Assembly (NCBI RefSeq): GCF_000297395.2
Contig: NZ_HF570108.1
Coordinates: 535,530 to 576,158, forward strand
Source: Micromonospora lupini str. Lupac 08
GTDB taxonomy: Bacteria > Actinomycetota > Actinomycetes > Mycobacteriales > Micromonosporaceae
DNA: 40,629 nt
Direction: 5' to 3'
How positions within the stretch are numbered: the first letter of the stretch is position 1; every line of letters begins with the position of its first letter. Positions 31,027 to 39,614 of the stretch are shown in pieces. Made by a program: the position numbers and the translations under genes. Under the pieces are notes generated by a model, which ran no database searches, was not told the origin of the DNA, and saw only the letters and a program-made list of their open reading frames with translations.

Positions 31027-32424
31027 TCAGGGCCGCAGGTTGACGATCCAGCCGTACAGGCCGCCGACCCAGACGGCGAGCGGCACCAGCGCGATGATCA
31101 GCATGATCTCGACGATGTCGAGCAGTCGGCCCCACACCGGCGAGATGCGCTTGCCGGCGACGCTGAGGCCGTAGATCAGGCTGACCACGGCCGCCAGCAG
31201 CAGGCCGCCGAGGATCAGACCGAGCCGGACCGGAAGCGATCCACCGGCGAAGGTCGCGGCGGCGGTCAGGCCCAGCCCGACGGTGCCGGCGAGCAGCACC
31301 GGAACGCGCTGGGCCCGCCCCAGGAGCGGACGCGCCCGCAGCAACGACAGCAGGGCCAGCACCAGGCACAGCAGCACCGCCGGCAGGCTGCCGTCCAGGG
31401 CCAGGACCAGCTGCGCGCCGAGCACCAGCAGCGACACCGTCCACAACAGACCGGTGAGGAACTGATCGGCGCGGTCGCTCCGCTCGAGCACCTGCCGTCC
31501 GTCCACCGACTCGCTGTCGGTCTTCAGGTCGTCCGGGCCGGTCGGGATCGACGGCACCGGCAGCCGGGCCAGCCGGTAGGCCACCATCGGCAGCGCCGGC
31601 ACCATGCCGAACGCGACCGCCGCCACCACCGCGGCCCCGGCCGCGGCGTCGATGCCGAAGGCCAGGCAGAGCAGCGCGCCCAGACCGGTCCCGGCGCCCA
31701 CCCCGATCGCCGAGAAGAACAGGGGGTACCGGTCACCGACGGCCACCACGGCCACCGCCCCGGCGATCACCACGGCGGTGGCCGCGAGCAGGACGTGCGG
31801 ACTGGCCAGCTCTGTCAGCTTTCGGTCACCGGCGAGCAGCAGCAGGCCACCGGTGCCCGCGTGCCCCAGCCCGACCATCGCCAGCACCGAGCCCGTCCCG
31901 CTGTCACCCGCCGCCCGGGAGAGCACCGCCGCGCCGACCAGCAGCGCCACCGCGACCAGCAGCGCGGCCAGCGCGCCGGGCAGGTGGGGAGGGCCGGTGA
32001 ACAGGGCGGCCAGCGCGGCCGCGCCGAACGCCGCCGCGGCGAACAGCACCGCGAACGACCGGGTCGCGCCGACCTGCCAGGAACCCGGCCGTTGGGTGGT
32101 CGCGGTGGCGACCGCGTCCACCACGTCGTCGAACACGACCTCCGGCGCGGAGGCGGACCGGGGGTTGAAGTACAGCACCTCGCCGTCGCGGACACCGAGC
32201 TGCGTGGCCGTACGACCACCGTCCAGAGGTGCGCCACCCAGGCGGGACAGCGCCCAGCCGCCGTGCCGCACGCCGTCGTCGGCGAGGTCCTCCCCGGCGT
32301 AGCGCAGCAGGGTGGGCAGGAGGTCCGCCATCGGCACGTCCGACGGCAGGGCCAGGTCCATCCGGGTACGGGGGGCCACAATGGTGATCCGGCTCAGACC
32401 ACCGGTCGCCGTCTTCGTCGCCAC
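31027..32424 (-). CDS. eccD: Type VII secretion integral membrane protein EccD
   Basis: A 465-residue protein. The N-terminal ~90 residues form the ubiquitin-like YukD-type domain ([20 protein letters not shown] through [14 protein letters not shown]). About eleven transmembrane helices follow ([40 protein letters not shown] and others), with a cytoplasmic break near 300-330 ([21 protein letters not shown]). This is the standard EccD arrangement; its dimer forms the membrane vestibule of each ESX protomer. The GTG at 32424 follows AGGAGG on the minus strand. It is divergent from eccC with 166 bases between. Confidence 0.93.
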   Translation of the reverse strand: MATKTATGGLSRITIVAPRTRMDLALPSDVPMADLLPTLLRYAGEDLADDGVRHGGWALSRLGGAPLDGGRTATQLGVRDGEVLYFNPRSASAPEVVFDDVVDAVATATTQRPGSWQVGATRSFAVLFAAAAFGAAALAALFTGPPHLPGALAALLVAVALLVGAAVLSRAAGDSGTGSVLAMVGLGHAGTGGLLLLAGDRKLTELASPHVLLAATAVVIAGAVAVVAVGDRYPLFFSAIGVGAGTGLGALLCLAFGIDAAAGAAVVAAVAFGMVPALPMVAYRLARLPVPSIPTGPDDLKTDSESVDGRQVLERSDRADQFLTGLLWTVSLLVLGAQLVLALDGSLPAVLLCLVLALLSLLRARPLLGRAQRVPVLLAGTVGLGLTAAATFAGGSLPVRLGLILGGLLLAAVVSLIYGLSVAGKRISPVWGRLLDIVEIMLIIALVPLAVWVGGLYGWIVNLRP

Positions 32425-32444
32425 AGTGGCCTCCTGGTGTCCAT

Positions 32445-32509
32445 CTACGATCAGCGGGCCGTGGTCCCGCGGTGCGGGCGCACCGCGCCCACGGGAGATT
32501 ACCTACGAT
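32445..32509. promoter_or_regulatory. Two CTACGAT motifs in the eccD/eccC intergenic region
   Basis: CTACGAT at 32445-32451 and 32503-32509. The second gives the -10-like TACGAT about 80 bases before the eccC start. The first reads ATCGTAG on the eccD strand. The same heptamer lies between eccB and eccE. Confidence 0.4.
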
Positions 32510-32590
32510 GACGGGCACGTACAGTGCCCACCCGCAGGCTTCGCGCCGCGCCGGCACGACAGCAGGGCCACTTCTGGGGAGGAGACAGCC

Positions 32591-35500
32591 GTGAGCACGG
32601 TCGTGTTCCGCCGACCTCCGCGCCAGCCGGGGCCGTCACTGCCGCGCGGCGAGGTGGTGCTGGAGTCCCCTCCCGAGCTGCCCGAGCCGACGCCCCGCGG
32701 GATGGGGCAACTGCTCATGATCCTGCCGATGATCTGCGGTGTCGGCGCGATGGCGTTCCTCTACGCCGGTCGGGGCGGCGGCACGATGACCTACGTCGCC
32801 GGTGGCCTGTTCGGCGTCTCGATGCTCGGTATGGCCCTCGGCTCGCTCGGCAACGGCGGAAACGACAAGGCCGAGCTGAACGCCGACCGCCGCGACTACA
32901 TGCGCTACCTGGCGCAGATGCGCAAGCGCACCCGACGGGCAGCGGCTCAGCAGCGCGACGCGATGAACTGGCGGCACCCCGAGCCCGACGCGCTCTGGTC
33001 GATCGCGGCGTCCCGCCGGCTGTGGGAGCGGCGGATCACCGAACCCGACTTCGGCGAGACCAGGATCGCGCTCGGCCCGCAGCGGCTGGCCGTGGAGATC
33101 GTCCCCCCGGAGACCAAGCCGGTCGAGGACCTGGAGCCGATGAGCGCCATCGCGCTACGCCGGTTCGTCCGCGCACACTCCACCGTGCCCGAGCTTCCGA
33201 CCGCGCTGTCGGTGCGCGCGTTCAGCCGGGTCGTGCTGCGCGGCGACCGCGAGCCCGTGCTCGACCTGACCCGGGCGGCCCTGGGCCAACTGGCGACGTT
33301 CCACGCCCCGGACGACCTGGTCGTCGCCGTGGTCGCCGCGCCCGACCGGCAGCCCGCCTGGAACTGGGTGAAGTGGCTTCCCCACGCCCACCACGCCGGC
33401 CGGACGGACGCGGCCGGCGCGCGTCGCCTGGTCTTCGCCAGTCTGGCCGAGGCCGAGGAGTCCCTCGCCGGCGACCTGGCCGGGCGACCCCGGTTCACCG
33501 CCGAGGCCAAGCCGCTCACCACCGCGCCACACGTGATCGTGGTGGTCGACGGGGGCGAGATCTCCCCGACCTGCCAACTCGTGGGCCAGGGGCTGCTCGG
33601 CGTCACCCTGATCGACCTCTCCGGGACGGTGCCGCGCGACGCCGGCCGCTGGCTGCTCTGCCTGGACGTGGGCGACGGCACCGCCCTCGACCTGATCCGG
33701 GGCAGTTCGTCGTCGCGGCTCGGACGACCCGACCGGCTCACCGCCGAGGCCGCCGAGGGGCTGGCCCGGCAGATCGCGCCGTACCGGCTGTCGCAGCAGC
33801 AGGCCAGCAACGAGGAGCCGCTGGCCCGCAGCACGGAGCTGCCCGACCTGCTCGGCGTCGGCGACGCCGCCGCCGTGGACGTGCACCAGACCTGGCGGCC
33901 GCGCGGTCACCGGGACCGGCTGCGCATCCCGCTCGGCGTCGGCCCGGACGGCAACGTCGTCGAACTCGACTTCAAGGAGTCGGCGCACGAGGGCATGGGC
34001 CCGCACGGTCTGGTCATCGGCGCGACCGGCTCCGGCAAGAGCGAGCTGCTCCGTACGGTGGTGGCCGCGCTGGCGGTGACCCACTCGTCGGAGGAGCTGA
34101 ACTTCGTCCTGGTGGACTTCAAGGGCGGTGCGACGTTCGCCTCGCTGGACGCGTTGCCGCACACCAGCGCGGTGATCACCAACCTGGCCGACGAGCTGCC
34201 GTTGGTCGACCGGATGCGCGACGCCCTCGCCGGCGAGATGGTGCGTCGGCAGGAGCTGCTGCGGGCGGCGGGCAACTACGTCTCCCGCTTCGAGTACGAG
34301 AAGGCCCGGGCGGCCGGTGAGCCCCTGGCGCCGATGCCGAGCTTGTTGATCATTTGTGACGAGTTCAGCGAGTTGCTGGCCGCCAAGCCGGACTTCATCG
34401 ACCTGTTCGTGATGATCGGCCGGCTGGGTCGGTCGCTCGGCGTGCACCTGCTGCTGGCCTCGCAGCGCCTGGAGGAGGGCAAGCTGCGCGGCCTGGACAC
34501 CCACCTGTCGTACCGGATCGGTCTGCGGACCTTCTCCGCCGTGGAGAGCCGGATCGTGCTCGGTGTGCCCGACGCGTACGAGCTGCCGAACGCGCCCGGC
34601 CACGGCTACCTGAAGACGGACACCAGCACGATGCTGCGCTTCCGGGCCGCGTACGTCTCGGGGCCGTACCGGGCGCCCGGCCAGCAGGCGTCCGCGTCGC
34701 AGGCCCTGGTGCAGCGCCGGATCGTGCCGTACGGCGTCACCTTCATCCCGACGCAGGCCACGCAGGTGTCGGTGGACGCCGTGCCGGAGCCGGAGCAGCC
34801 GGCCGACGGCAAGGCCGTCGCGATGCTGGACGTCCTGATCGACCAGCTCAAGGGCCGGGGCCGGCCCGCGCACCAGGTGTGGCTGCCGCCGCTGGCGGAC
34901 CCGCCGGGCCTGGGCGAGCTGCTCGGCCCGCTGGCCGTCGACCCGACCTACGGGCTGTGCACGGCGTCCTGGCCGGGCCGGGGTCGCCTCACCGTGCCGG
35001 TCGGTGTGGTGGACCGCCCGTACGAGCAGCGCCGCGACCCGATGATGGTCGAGCTGGCCGGTGCCGGCGGCAACGTGGTCATCGTCGGTCGTTCGCTCAG
35101 CGGCAAGAGCACGATGCTGCGGTCGCTGCTGGCCTCGCTGGCGCTCACCCACACGCCCCGTGAGGTGCAGTTCTTCTGCCTGGACTTCGGCGGTGGCGCG
35201 CTGCGCAGCCTGGAGCGTCTGCCGCACATGGCCGGGGTGGCCGGCCGCCGCGACGTCGAGGCGGTGCGCCGCACGGTGGCCGAGGTGGTCGCGGTGCTTG
35301 ACGAGCGGGAGATGCGCTTCGCCCAGCACGGCATCGACTCGGTGGCCAGCTACCGCCGTCGTCGGGCCGCCGGCGAGTTCGCCGACGACCCGTTCGGTGA
35401 CGTGTTCCTGGTGGTGGACGGCTGGAACACCCTGCGCCAGGACTACGAGGAGCTGGAGCAGACCATCACGACGCTCGCCAACCGGGGCCTCGGCTTCGGG

Positions 35501-36553
35501 GTGCACGTGGTGCTCACGGCGGTGCGTTGGGCGGAAATCCGGATCAACATGCGCGATCTGCTCGGCACCAAGCTGGAGTTGCGCCTGGGCGACGCGGCGG
35601 AGTCCGAGATCGACAGGCGCTCGGCGATGAACGTGCCGGAGAAGTCGCCCGGCCGGGGCCTGACCCGGGACAAGCTGCACTTCCTCACCGCGATCTCGCG
35701 GATCGACGGTCGGCGCGACATCGAGGATCTGAGCGAGGCGTCCGTCGCGCTGGCCGGGCACGTGGCGGCGAACTGGCCGGGGCGGCCGGCGCCGAAGGTG
35801 CGGCTGCTGCCGCGTCGGCTGCCGGTGTCCGAGCTGGCCCGGATCATCGACCGGTCGGCGCCCGGTCTGCCGATCGGCGTCAACGAGTCGGCGCTCGCGC
35901 CGGTCTACCTGGACCTGGCCAACGAGCCGCACCTGACGGTCTTCGGCGACGCCGAGTGCGGCAAGACCAACCTGCTACGGCTGATCGCCCGGGGCATCAC
36001 CGAGCGGTACACGCCGGCCCAGGCGCGGCTGGTGATCGCCGACTACCGACGTGGGCTGTTGGGCGCGGTGGAGGGCGATCACCTGCTCGACTACGCGCCG
36101 TCCAACCAGGCGTTCGCGCAGGGGCTCGGCTCGATCCGCAGCGCGCTGTCCAACCGGCTGCCCGGCCCGGACGTGACGACCGCGCAACTGCGGGACCGCA
36201 GCTGGTGGAAGGGCCCGGACCTGTACATCCTGGTGGACGACTACGACCTGGTGGCGTCCGGTGGCAGCAACCCGCTGAGTGCCCTGCACGAGCTGTTGCC
36301 GCAGGCCCGGGACATCGGTCTGCACCTGATCGTCGCGCGTCGGGTCGGCGGGGTCTCCCGGGCGCTCTACGAGCCGGTGCTGCAGCGGCTTCGCGAACTG
36401 GACTCACCCGGCCTGCTGATGTCCGGCAACCGGGAGGAGGGCGCGGTCTTCGGCACGCTGCGTCCGAGCCCGCAGCCGCCCGGTCGGGGCACGCTCGTCC
36501 GTCGCCGCGACGGCCAGCAGTTGATCCAGACCGCCTGGTCCGAGCCGGCCTGA
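32591..36553 (+). CDS. eccC: Type VII secretion ATPase EccC (fused EccCa/EccCb)
   Basis: A 1320-residue FtsK/SpoIIIE-type motor, full length and unsplit. Two transmembrane helices lie at about 38-75 ([40 protein letters not shown]), followed by a stalk. Three ATPase domains come next. The first has Walker A GATGSGKS (477-484) and Walker B IICDE (D590/E591). The second has GRSLSGKS (833-840) with VVDGW (D943 followed by Gly, so no catalytic Glu). The third has GDAECGKT (1119-1126) with LVDDYD (D1216/D1217). EccC powers export and recognises YxxxD/E substrates through its last ATPase domain. The GTG at 32591 follows GGGGAGGAG. The open frame extends upstream, but that part lies in the eccD promoter region and is not conserved in style. 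Confidence 0.95.
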   Translation: MSTVVFRRPPRQPGPSLPRGEVVLESPPELPEPTPRGMGQLLMILPMICGVGAMAFLYAGRGGGTMTYVAGGLFGVSMLGMALGSLGNGGNDKAELNADRRDYMRYLAQMRKRTRRAAAQQRDAMNWRHPEPDALWSIAASRRLWERRITEPDFGETRIALGPQRLAVEIVPPETKPVEDLEPMSAIALRRFVRAHSTVPELPTALSVRAFSRVVLRGDREPVLDLTRAALGQLATFHAPDDLVVAVVAAPDRQPAWNWVKWLPHAHHAGRTDAAGARRLVFASLAEAEESLAGDLAGRPRFTAEAKPLTTAPHVIVVVDGGEISPTCQLVGQGLLGVTLIDLSGTVPRDAGRWLLCLDVGDGTALDLIRGSSSSRLGRPDRLTAEAAEGLARQIAPYRLSQQQASNEEPLARSTELPDLLGVGDAAAVDVHQTWRPRGHRDRLRIPLGVGPDGNVVELDFKESAHEGMGPHGLVIGATGSGKSELLRTVVAALAVTHSSEELNFVLVDFKGGATFASLDALPHTSAVITNLADELPLVDRMRDALAGEMVRRQELLRAAGNYVSRFEYEKARAAGEPLAPMPSLLIICDEFSELLAAKPDFIDLFVMIGRLGRSLGVHLLLASQRLEEGKLRGLDTHLSYRIGLRTFSAVESRIVLGVPDAYELPNAPGHGYLKTDTSTMLRFRAAYVSGPYRAPGQQASASQALVQRRIVPYGVTFIPTQATQVSVDAVPEPEQPADGKAVAMLDVLIDQLKGRGRPAHQVWLPPLADPPGLGELLGPLAVDPTYGLCTASWPGRGRLTVPVGVVDRPYEQRRDPMMVELAGAGGNVVIVGRSLSGKSTMLRSLLASLALTHTPREVQFFCLDFGGGALRSLERLPHMAGVAGRRDVEAVRRTVAEVVAVLDEREMRFAQHGIDSVASYRRRRAAGEFADDPFGDVFLVVDGWNTLRQDYEELEQTITTLANRGLGFGVHVVLTAVRWAEIRINMRDLLGTKLELRLGDAAESEIDRRSAMNVPEKSPGRGLTRDKLHFLTAISRIDGRRDIEDLSEASVALAGHVAANWPGRPAPKVRLLPRRLPVSELARIIDRSAPGLPIGVNESALAPVYLDLANEPHLTVFGDAECGKTNLLRLIARGITERYTPAQARLVIADYRRGLLGAVEGDHLLDYAPSNQAFAQGLGSIRSALSNRLPGPDVTTAQLRDRSWWKGPDLYILVDDYDLVASGGSNPLSALHELLPQARDIGLHLIVARRVGGVSRALYEPVLQRLRELDSPGLLMSGNREEGAVFGTLRPSPQPPGRGTLVRRRDGQQLIQTAWSEPA

Positions 36554-36571
36554 CCGAGCCCTTCGGGTCGG
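36554..36571 (+). terminator. Weak hairpin after eccC
   Basis: CCGA-g-CCC pairs with GGG-TCGG around a TTC loop, directly after the eccC stop codon. Confidence 0.35.
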
Positions 36572-36663
36572 ATTCCCGTCCGATCGGCTCGCACAAACGA
36601 CGCGATTCACCGCCATCCATCGAACGGTGCCGGTCAGGGCTGCGGTCGCTGGACTGATTCCGC

Positions 36664-36669
36664 TACGGT
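36664..36669 (+). promoter_or_regulatory. Putative -10 box (TACGGT) of the WXG100 operon
   Basis: CTACGGT at 36663-36669 is one base different from the CTACGAT motifs of the other ecc promoters. It implies a 5' leader of about 90 bases before the ATG at 36766. Confidence 0.35.
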
Positions 36670-36705
36670 CTCACTTGGAGTGTCCGTCGGTGGGGTGTTG
36701 CTGCC

Positions 36706-36730
36706 TTGCCGCGGGGGAGAGGCGCGGCAA
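36706..36730 (+). promoter_or_regulatory. Leader hairpin before the WXG100 genes
   Basis: Perfect 8-bp stem TTGCCGCG/CGCGGCAA with a nine-base purine-rich loop, about 36 bases before the first WXG100 start codon. It may stabilise the transcript of these abundant small proteins. Confidence 0.4.
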
Positions 36731-36765
36731 AGCCGCAGCCACAACATGACGGAAGGGTGTGAAGC

Positions 36766-37074
36766 ATGGCGTTCGAGGTCGAAGCTGCGAGTCTGCATAC
36801 CGCCGCGAGTGACGTGCGGTCCACGCGCAGCGAGGTCGACGGCGAGCTGAAGAAGCTGTGGAACGTAGTCGACGACCTGGCCATGGCGTGGAAGGGTCAG
36901 GCGTCCACGGGGTTCCAGTCGCTCATGCAGCGGTGGAACGAGGACACCGTCAACCTGCTGACCGCAATGGACAACATCGCGGACCTGCTCGACAAGTCGG
37001 GTACGACGCACCAGGTCAACGACGAGGAGCAGCAGCAGATGCTGGACAAGTTCCACTCTGCTCTCAACCCGTGA
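36766..37074 (+). CDS. WXG100 family type VII secretion protein (first)
   Basis: A 102-residue helix-turn-helix protein with the defining turn W42-K-G44 (LAMAWKGQASTGFQSL) between two helices. No signal peptide is present. The C-terminal part (HQVNDEEQQQMLDKFHSALNP) has no YxxxD/E motif, so it is the signal-less partner of the next protein, like CFP-10/ESAT-6 pairs in which only one member carries the motif. The ATG follows GGAAGGG. It is followed after 25 bases by the second WXG100 gene, and a strong terminator ends the pair. Likely a secreted heterodimer substrate of the adjacent ESX apparatus. Confidence 0.92.
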   Translation: MAFEVEAASLHTAASDVRSTRSEVDGELKKLWNVVDDLAMAWKGQASTGFQSLMQRWNEDTVNLLTAMDNIADLLDKSGTTHQVNDEEQQQMLDKFHSALNP

Positions 37075-37099
37075 TCCGTAGCCAGCAGAGGAGGAAGTC

Positions 37100-37378
37100 G
37101 TGACGATCAAGGTTGACTACGCGGTCCTCGAGAGCAGCAACCAGCAGATGCAGGCGATCTCGAAGACCATCGACGAGAAGCTGGACACGCTGCGGTCGAT
37201 GCTGTCCAAGCTCGAGTGGGAGGGCGAGGACCGCACCGCCTACGAGCAGCACCAGGCGAAGTGGGACTCGTCGGTCCGGGACATCAACCGGATCCTGAAC
37301 GAGATCGGTGGTGCCGTCGGCATCGCCCGCGAGAACTACGTCTCCACCGAGATGAGCAACTCGAAGGTGTGGGGCTGA
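37100..37378 (+). CDS. WXG100 family type VII secretion protein (second, with YxxxE signal)
   Basis: A 92-residue helical hairpin protein with the turn W40-E-G42 (SKLEWEGEDRTAYEQH). The C-terminal segment RENYVSTEMSN contains Y80-VST-E84, the general type VII export signal recognised by the last ATPase domain of EccC. The GTG at 37100 follows AGGAGGAAG. It is expected to dimerise with the preceding WXG100 protein and to lead the pair to the EccC motor. A 12-bp perfect hairpin terminates the unit before the mycosin gene. Confidence 0.93.
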   Translation: MTIKVDYAVLESSNQQMQAISKTIDEKLDTLRSMLSKLEWEGEDRTAYEQHQAKWDSSVRDINRILNEIGGAVGIARENYVSTEMSNSKVWG

Positions 37379-37389
37379 GACAATCGCCG

Positions 37390-37428
37390 ATGCGGCTCCG
37401 GTCCGGCTCGACCGGGCCGGAGCCGCAT
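37390..37428 (+). terminator. Terminator after the WXG100 pair
   Basis: Arms ATGCGGCTCCGG (37390-37401) and CCGGAGCCGCAT (37417-37428) are exact complements around a 15-base loop, 11 bases after the stop codon. Confidence 0.75.
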
Positions 37429-37459
37429 TGTGTTGGCGTCGGCGGGATACGGGAGAGCG

Positions 37460-38995
37460 ATGCGTACGGGGAAGCCTTTCCGATCGACACGGGCCGTGGG
37501 CGCGGCCGCGCTGGCGTTGTGCGCCGCGCTGGCCCCCGCGGTGACTGTCGCGCCGGCGCCGGCGCAGGCCGCTGACACGGTTCGCAGCTATCAGTGGTAC
37601 CTGGACTACCTCAAGATCCCCGCCGCGCACAAGATCACCAAGGGCGCGGGTGTCAAGGTCGCCGTCGTCGACGGTGGGGTGGACGCCAACAATCCCGACC
37701 TGCGCGGTCAGGTGTTGCCCGGGCACGGCACCAACGCTGCGGCCGCCCCGGACGGCCGACGTGACGACGACAAGGAAAAGGGGCACGGCACCAAGATGGC
37801 CGGCATCGTCGCCGGGCGCGGCGGTGGCGACATGCACGCGTTGGGCATCGCCCCGGCCGCGAAGATCATCCCGGTCTCGATGGGTGCCACGTCGAGCACT
37901 GACGACGTGGTTCTGGGTGTCCGGTGGGCCGCGGACAACGGTGCCGACGTCATCAACTTGTCGTTGGCCACCGCGCAGGCGGTGGCTCCTCCCGAGCTCG
38001 TGGACGCTGTCAACTACGCGTTGAGCAAGGATGCCGTGGTGGTCGCCTCCGCAGGCAACATGGAGCAGGGCGACCGACAGGTCATCTCGCCCGCCAACAT
38101 CCCCGGCGTCGTCGCCGTCACCGGGTTCGACAAGCAGGGCCGCTTCTTCGCCGGTTCGGTGCAGGGCCCGGAGGCGGTCATCGCGAGCCCGATGGAGAGC
38201 ATCATCGGGCCGGTGCCCAAGGGTGTTTCACCGAACGGTTACACGCTGGCCAGCGGCACCAGTTCGGCGGCCGCCATCATCTCCGGGGTGGTGGCGCTGA
38301 TCCGTTCCGAGTACCCGAAGCTCGACGCGGCCAACGTCGTCAACCGACTGGTCAAGACCGCGCGCGACGCCGGGCCGTCCGGCCGTGACCCGCAGTTCGG
38401 CTTCGGCACGGTCGACCTGATGGCAGCGCTGACCCGGTCGGTGCCCCCGGTGACGGCGAACCCGCTGACGGAGGGCGCGGCGGCCGGTCCCACCCGTCCC
38501 GGCGGTGCCGCCCGGCCCGGTGACGACGACGGTCCCGCTGTCGAGTTCGGGGTGACGAACAAGGCCGGCGCCATCGCCCAGGTGGTGCTCTGCCTGGGCG
38601 TGCCGATCATCGCGCTTGTCGTCCTGCTGGTGGTGCTGCGACGGCGCAAGCGGCGCGCACCGCCGGCCGGCGGCCCGTACCCTGGCGCGCCCGGCACGCC
38701 GCCACCCGGCTGGCCCGCCACCCAGCCGACACCGGCCGGGTACGGCCCACCGCAGCACCCCGGGGCATCCGGCCCGCCGCCGCAGCACCCCGGTGCATAC
38801 GGCCCACCACCGCAGCACCCTGCGGGATACGGCCCGCCGCCGGGCCAGCCTGGGCCCGGATACCCGCCGTCGAGCTATCCCGCGCAGGGCTATCCGCCGG
38901 CGCCGACCGCTCCGGTGCCACCGCCGGGCGCGTCCGGCTGGCCGGGCCCGGGCCAGGCGGCACCGCCGCCCGACCCGCACCAGCAACAACAGTGA
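37460..38995 (+). CDS. mycP: Mycosin, type VII secretion-associated S8 serine protease
   Basis: A 511-residue exported subtilase. The signal peptide (R/K-rich start, then AAALALCAALAPAVTVAPAPAQA) is followed by the peptidase domain. The catalytic triad is intact: D71 in VAVVDGGVD, H109 in KGHGTKMAG and S268 in SGTSSAA. One transmembrane anchor lies near 378-398 (VVLCLGVPIIALVVLLVVLRR), then a basic stop-transfer. The cytoplasmic tail of about 105 residues is Pro/Gly/Tyr-rich with a decapeptide-like repeat (GPPPQHPGAY). Mycosins cap and stabilise ESX complexes and process some substrates. The long Pro-rich cytoplasmic tail is longer than in the mycobacterial proteins. The ATG at 37460 follows GGGAGAG. 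Confidence 0.92.
   Translation: MRTGKPFRSTRAVGAAALALCAALAPAVTVAPAPAQAADTVRSYQWYLDYLKIPAAHKITKGAGVKVAVVDGGVDANNPDLRGQVLPGHGTNAAAAPDGRRDDDKEKGHGTKMAGIVAGRGGGDMHALGIAPAAKIIPVSMGATSSTDDVVLGVRWAADNGADVINLSLATAQAVAPPELVDAVNYALSKDAVVVASAGNMEQGDRQVISPANIPGVVAVTGFDKQGRFFAGSVQGPEAVIASPMESIIGPVPKGVSPNGYTLASGTSSAAAIISGVVALIRSEYPKLDAANVVNRLVKTARDAGPSGRDPQFGFGTVDLMAALTRSVPPVTANPLTEGAAAGPTRPGGAARPGDDDGPAVEFGVTNKAGAIAQVVLCLGVPIIALVVLLVVLRRRKRRAPPAGGPYPGAPGTPPPGWPATQPTPAGYGPPQHPGASGPPPQHPGAYGPPPQHPAGYGPPPGQPGPGYPPSSYPAQGYPPAPTAPVPPPGASGWPGPGQAAPPPDPHQQQQ
38744..38830 (+). repeat. 27/30-base tandem repeat in the mycosin tail
   Basis: Units at 38744-38770 (27 bases), 38771-38800 and 38801-38830 (30 bases each) start GGCCC and contain CCGCAGCACCC. 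They encode GPP(P)QHPGAxx-type repeats. A degenerate fourth copy follows at 38831. Confidence 0.7.
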
Positions 38996-39032
38996 GCGCA
39001 GACCACCAGTCAGGGTTTCGGGGAGGGGACCG

Positions 39033-39596
39033 ATGACGGACGACAGGACCAGCCAGCCGGCACGGTACGAGAACGACGACCTCTACATCCCGGTGCCGGT
39101 GGGCGGGTTACCGACGTCGGGTCTGGCCATCACCGGCCTGGACATCGACAACGTCAACCACGCCGAGACGCCGAAGGGCCTGGTCACCGCGCCCGGCGAG
39201 GCGGGCGTCAAGACCGAGTGGGACGCGACGAGCCTGGACTCGGCCATCACCTGGCTGGAGACCCACGCCGCGTACCTGAACAAGCTCTCCTACGACATGG
39301 TCGACATCCAGGACCTGATGGGTGGCGCGACCAGCGGCGTGGCCGGCGGAGCCGGCGGGCAGCCGAGTCCGCTCGGCGGGTTCGACTGGGCCGCCCGGTT
39401 GGCCGCCAAGCACCAGGGGCTCTACCAGGGCACCGAGTCCGGTGTCCGGAAGCTCTCGCAGAACCTGTACGACGCAGCGGAGGCGCTGCGCCAGGTCAAG
39501 CAGAACTACGAGACGGCGGAGGAACAGAACAGGATGTCCGCCGCCGACATGCAGCGTGTCTTCGGCGACGTGGCCGGCAACGGCGACGGTCGCTAG
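39033..39596 (+). CDS. Type VII-associated helical protein with YxxxE signal and a TTA codon
   Basis: A 187-residue product with no signal peptide. An acidic, Pro/Gly-containing N-terminus (about 1-65) precedes a helical region (SLDSAITWLETHAAYLNKL; a Gly-rich loop near 100-115; LSQNLYDAAEALRQVKQ). It ends with NYETAEEQN holding Y159-ETA-E163, the type VII export signal, plus a 24-residue tail. It resembles the small protein at 27661 in its NYxTAExxN element and in preceding a large WxG gene. Leu26 is encoded by TTA (39108-39110), the only in-frame TTA I found in the window. The ATG at 39033 follows GGGAGGGG. Function is inferred as partner or chaperone-like co-substrate. Confidence 0.72.
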   Translation: MTDDRTSQPARYENDDLYIPVPVGGLPTSGLAITGLDIDNVNHAETPKGLVTAPGEAGVKTEWDATSLDSAITWLETHAAYLNKLSYDMVDIQDLMGGATSGVAGGAGGQPSPLGGFDWAARLAAKHQGLYQGTESGVRKLSQNLYDAAEALRQVKQNYETAEEQNRMSAADMQRVFGDVAGNGDGR

Positions 39597-39614
39597 GACG
39601 GGGGAGGACGGCAG

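Noticed and set aside
33155..35932. A 925-codon open frame on the minus strand opposite eccC
   Set aside because: Composition (His/Gln/Arg/Val-rich, no motifs) is that of an antisense shadow; eccC has all its motifs on the plus strand.
36766..37378. WXG100 pair as an LXG-type antibacterial toxin system
   Set aside because: Both proteins are only about 100 residues and lack any toxin domain, and no immunity gene is present.
38744..38850. Repeat array as a possible CRISPR or mobile element
   Set aside because: The repeats are in frame, have no spacers and encode a Pro-rich protein tail.
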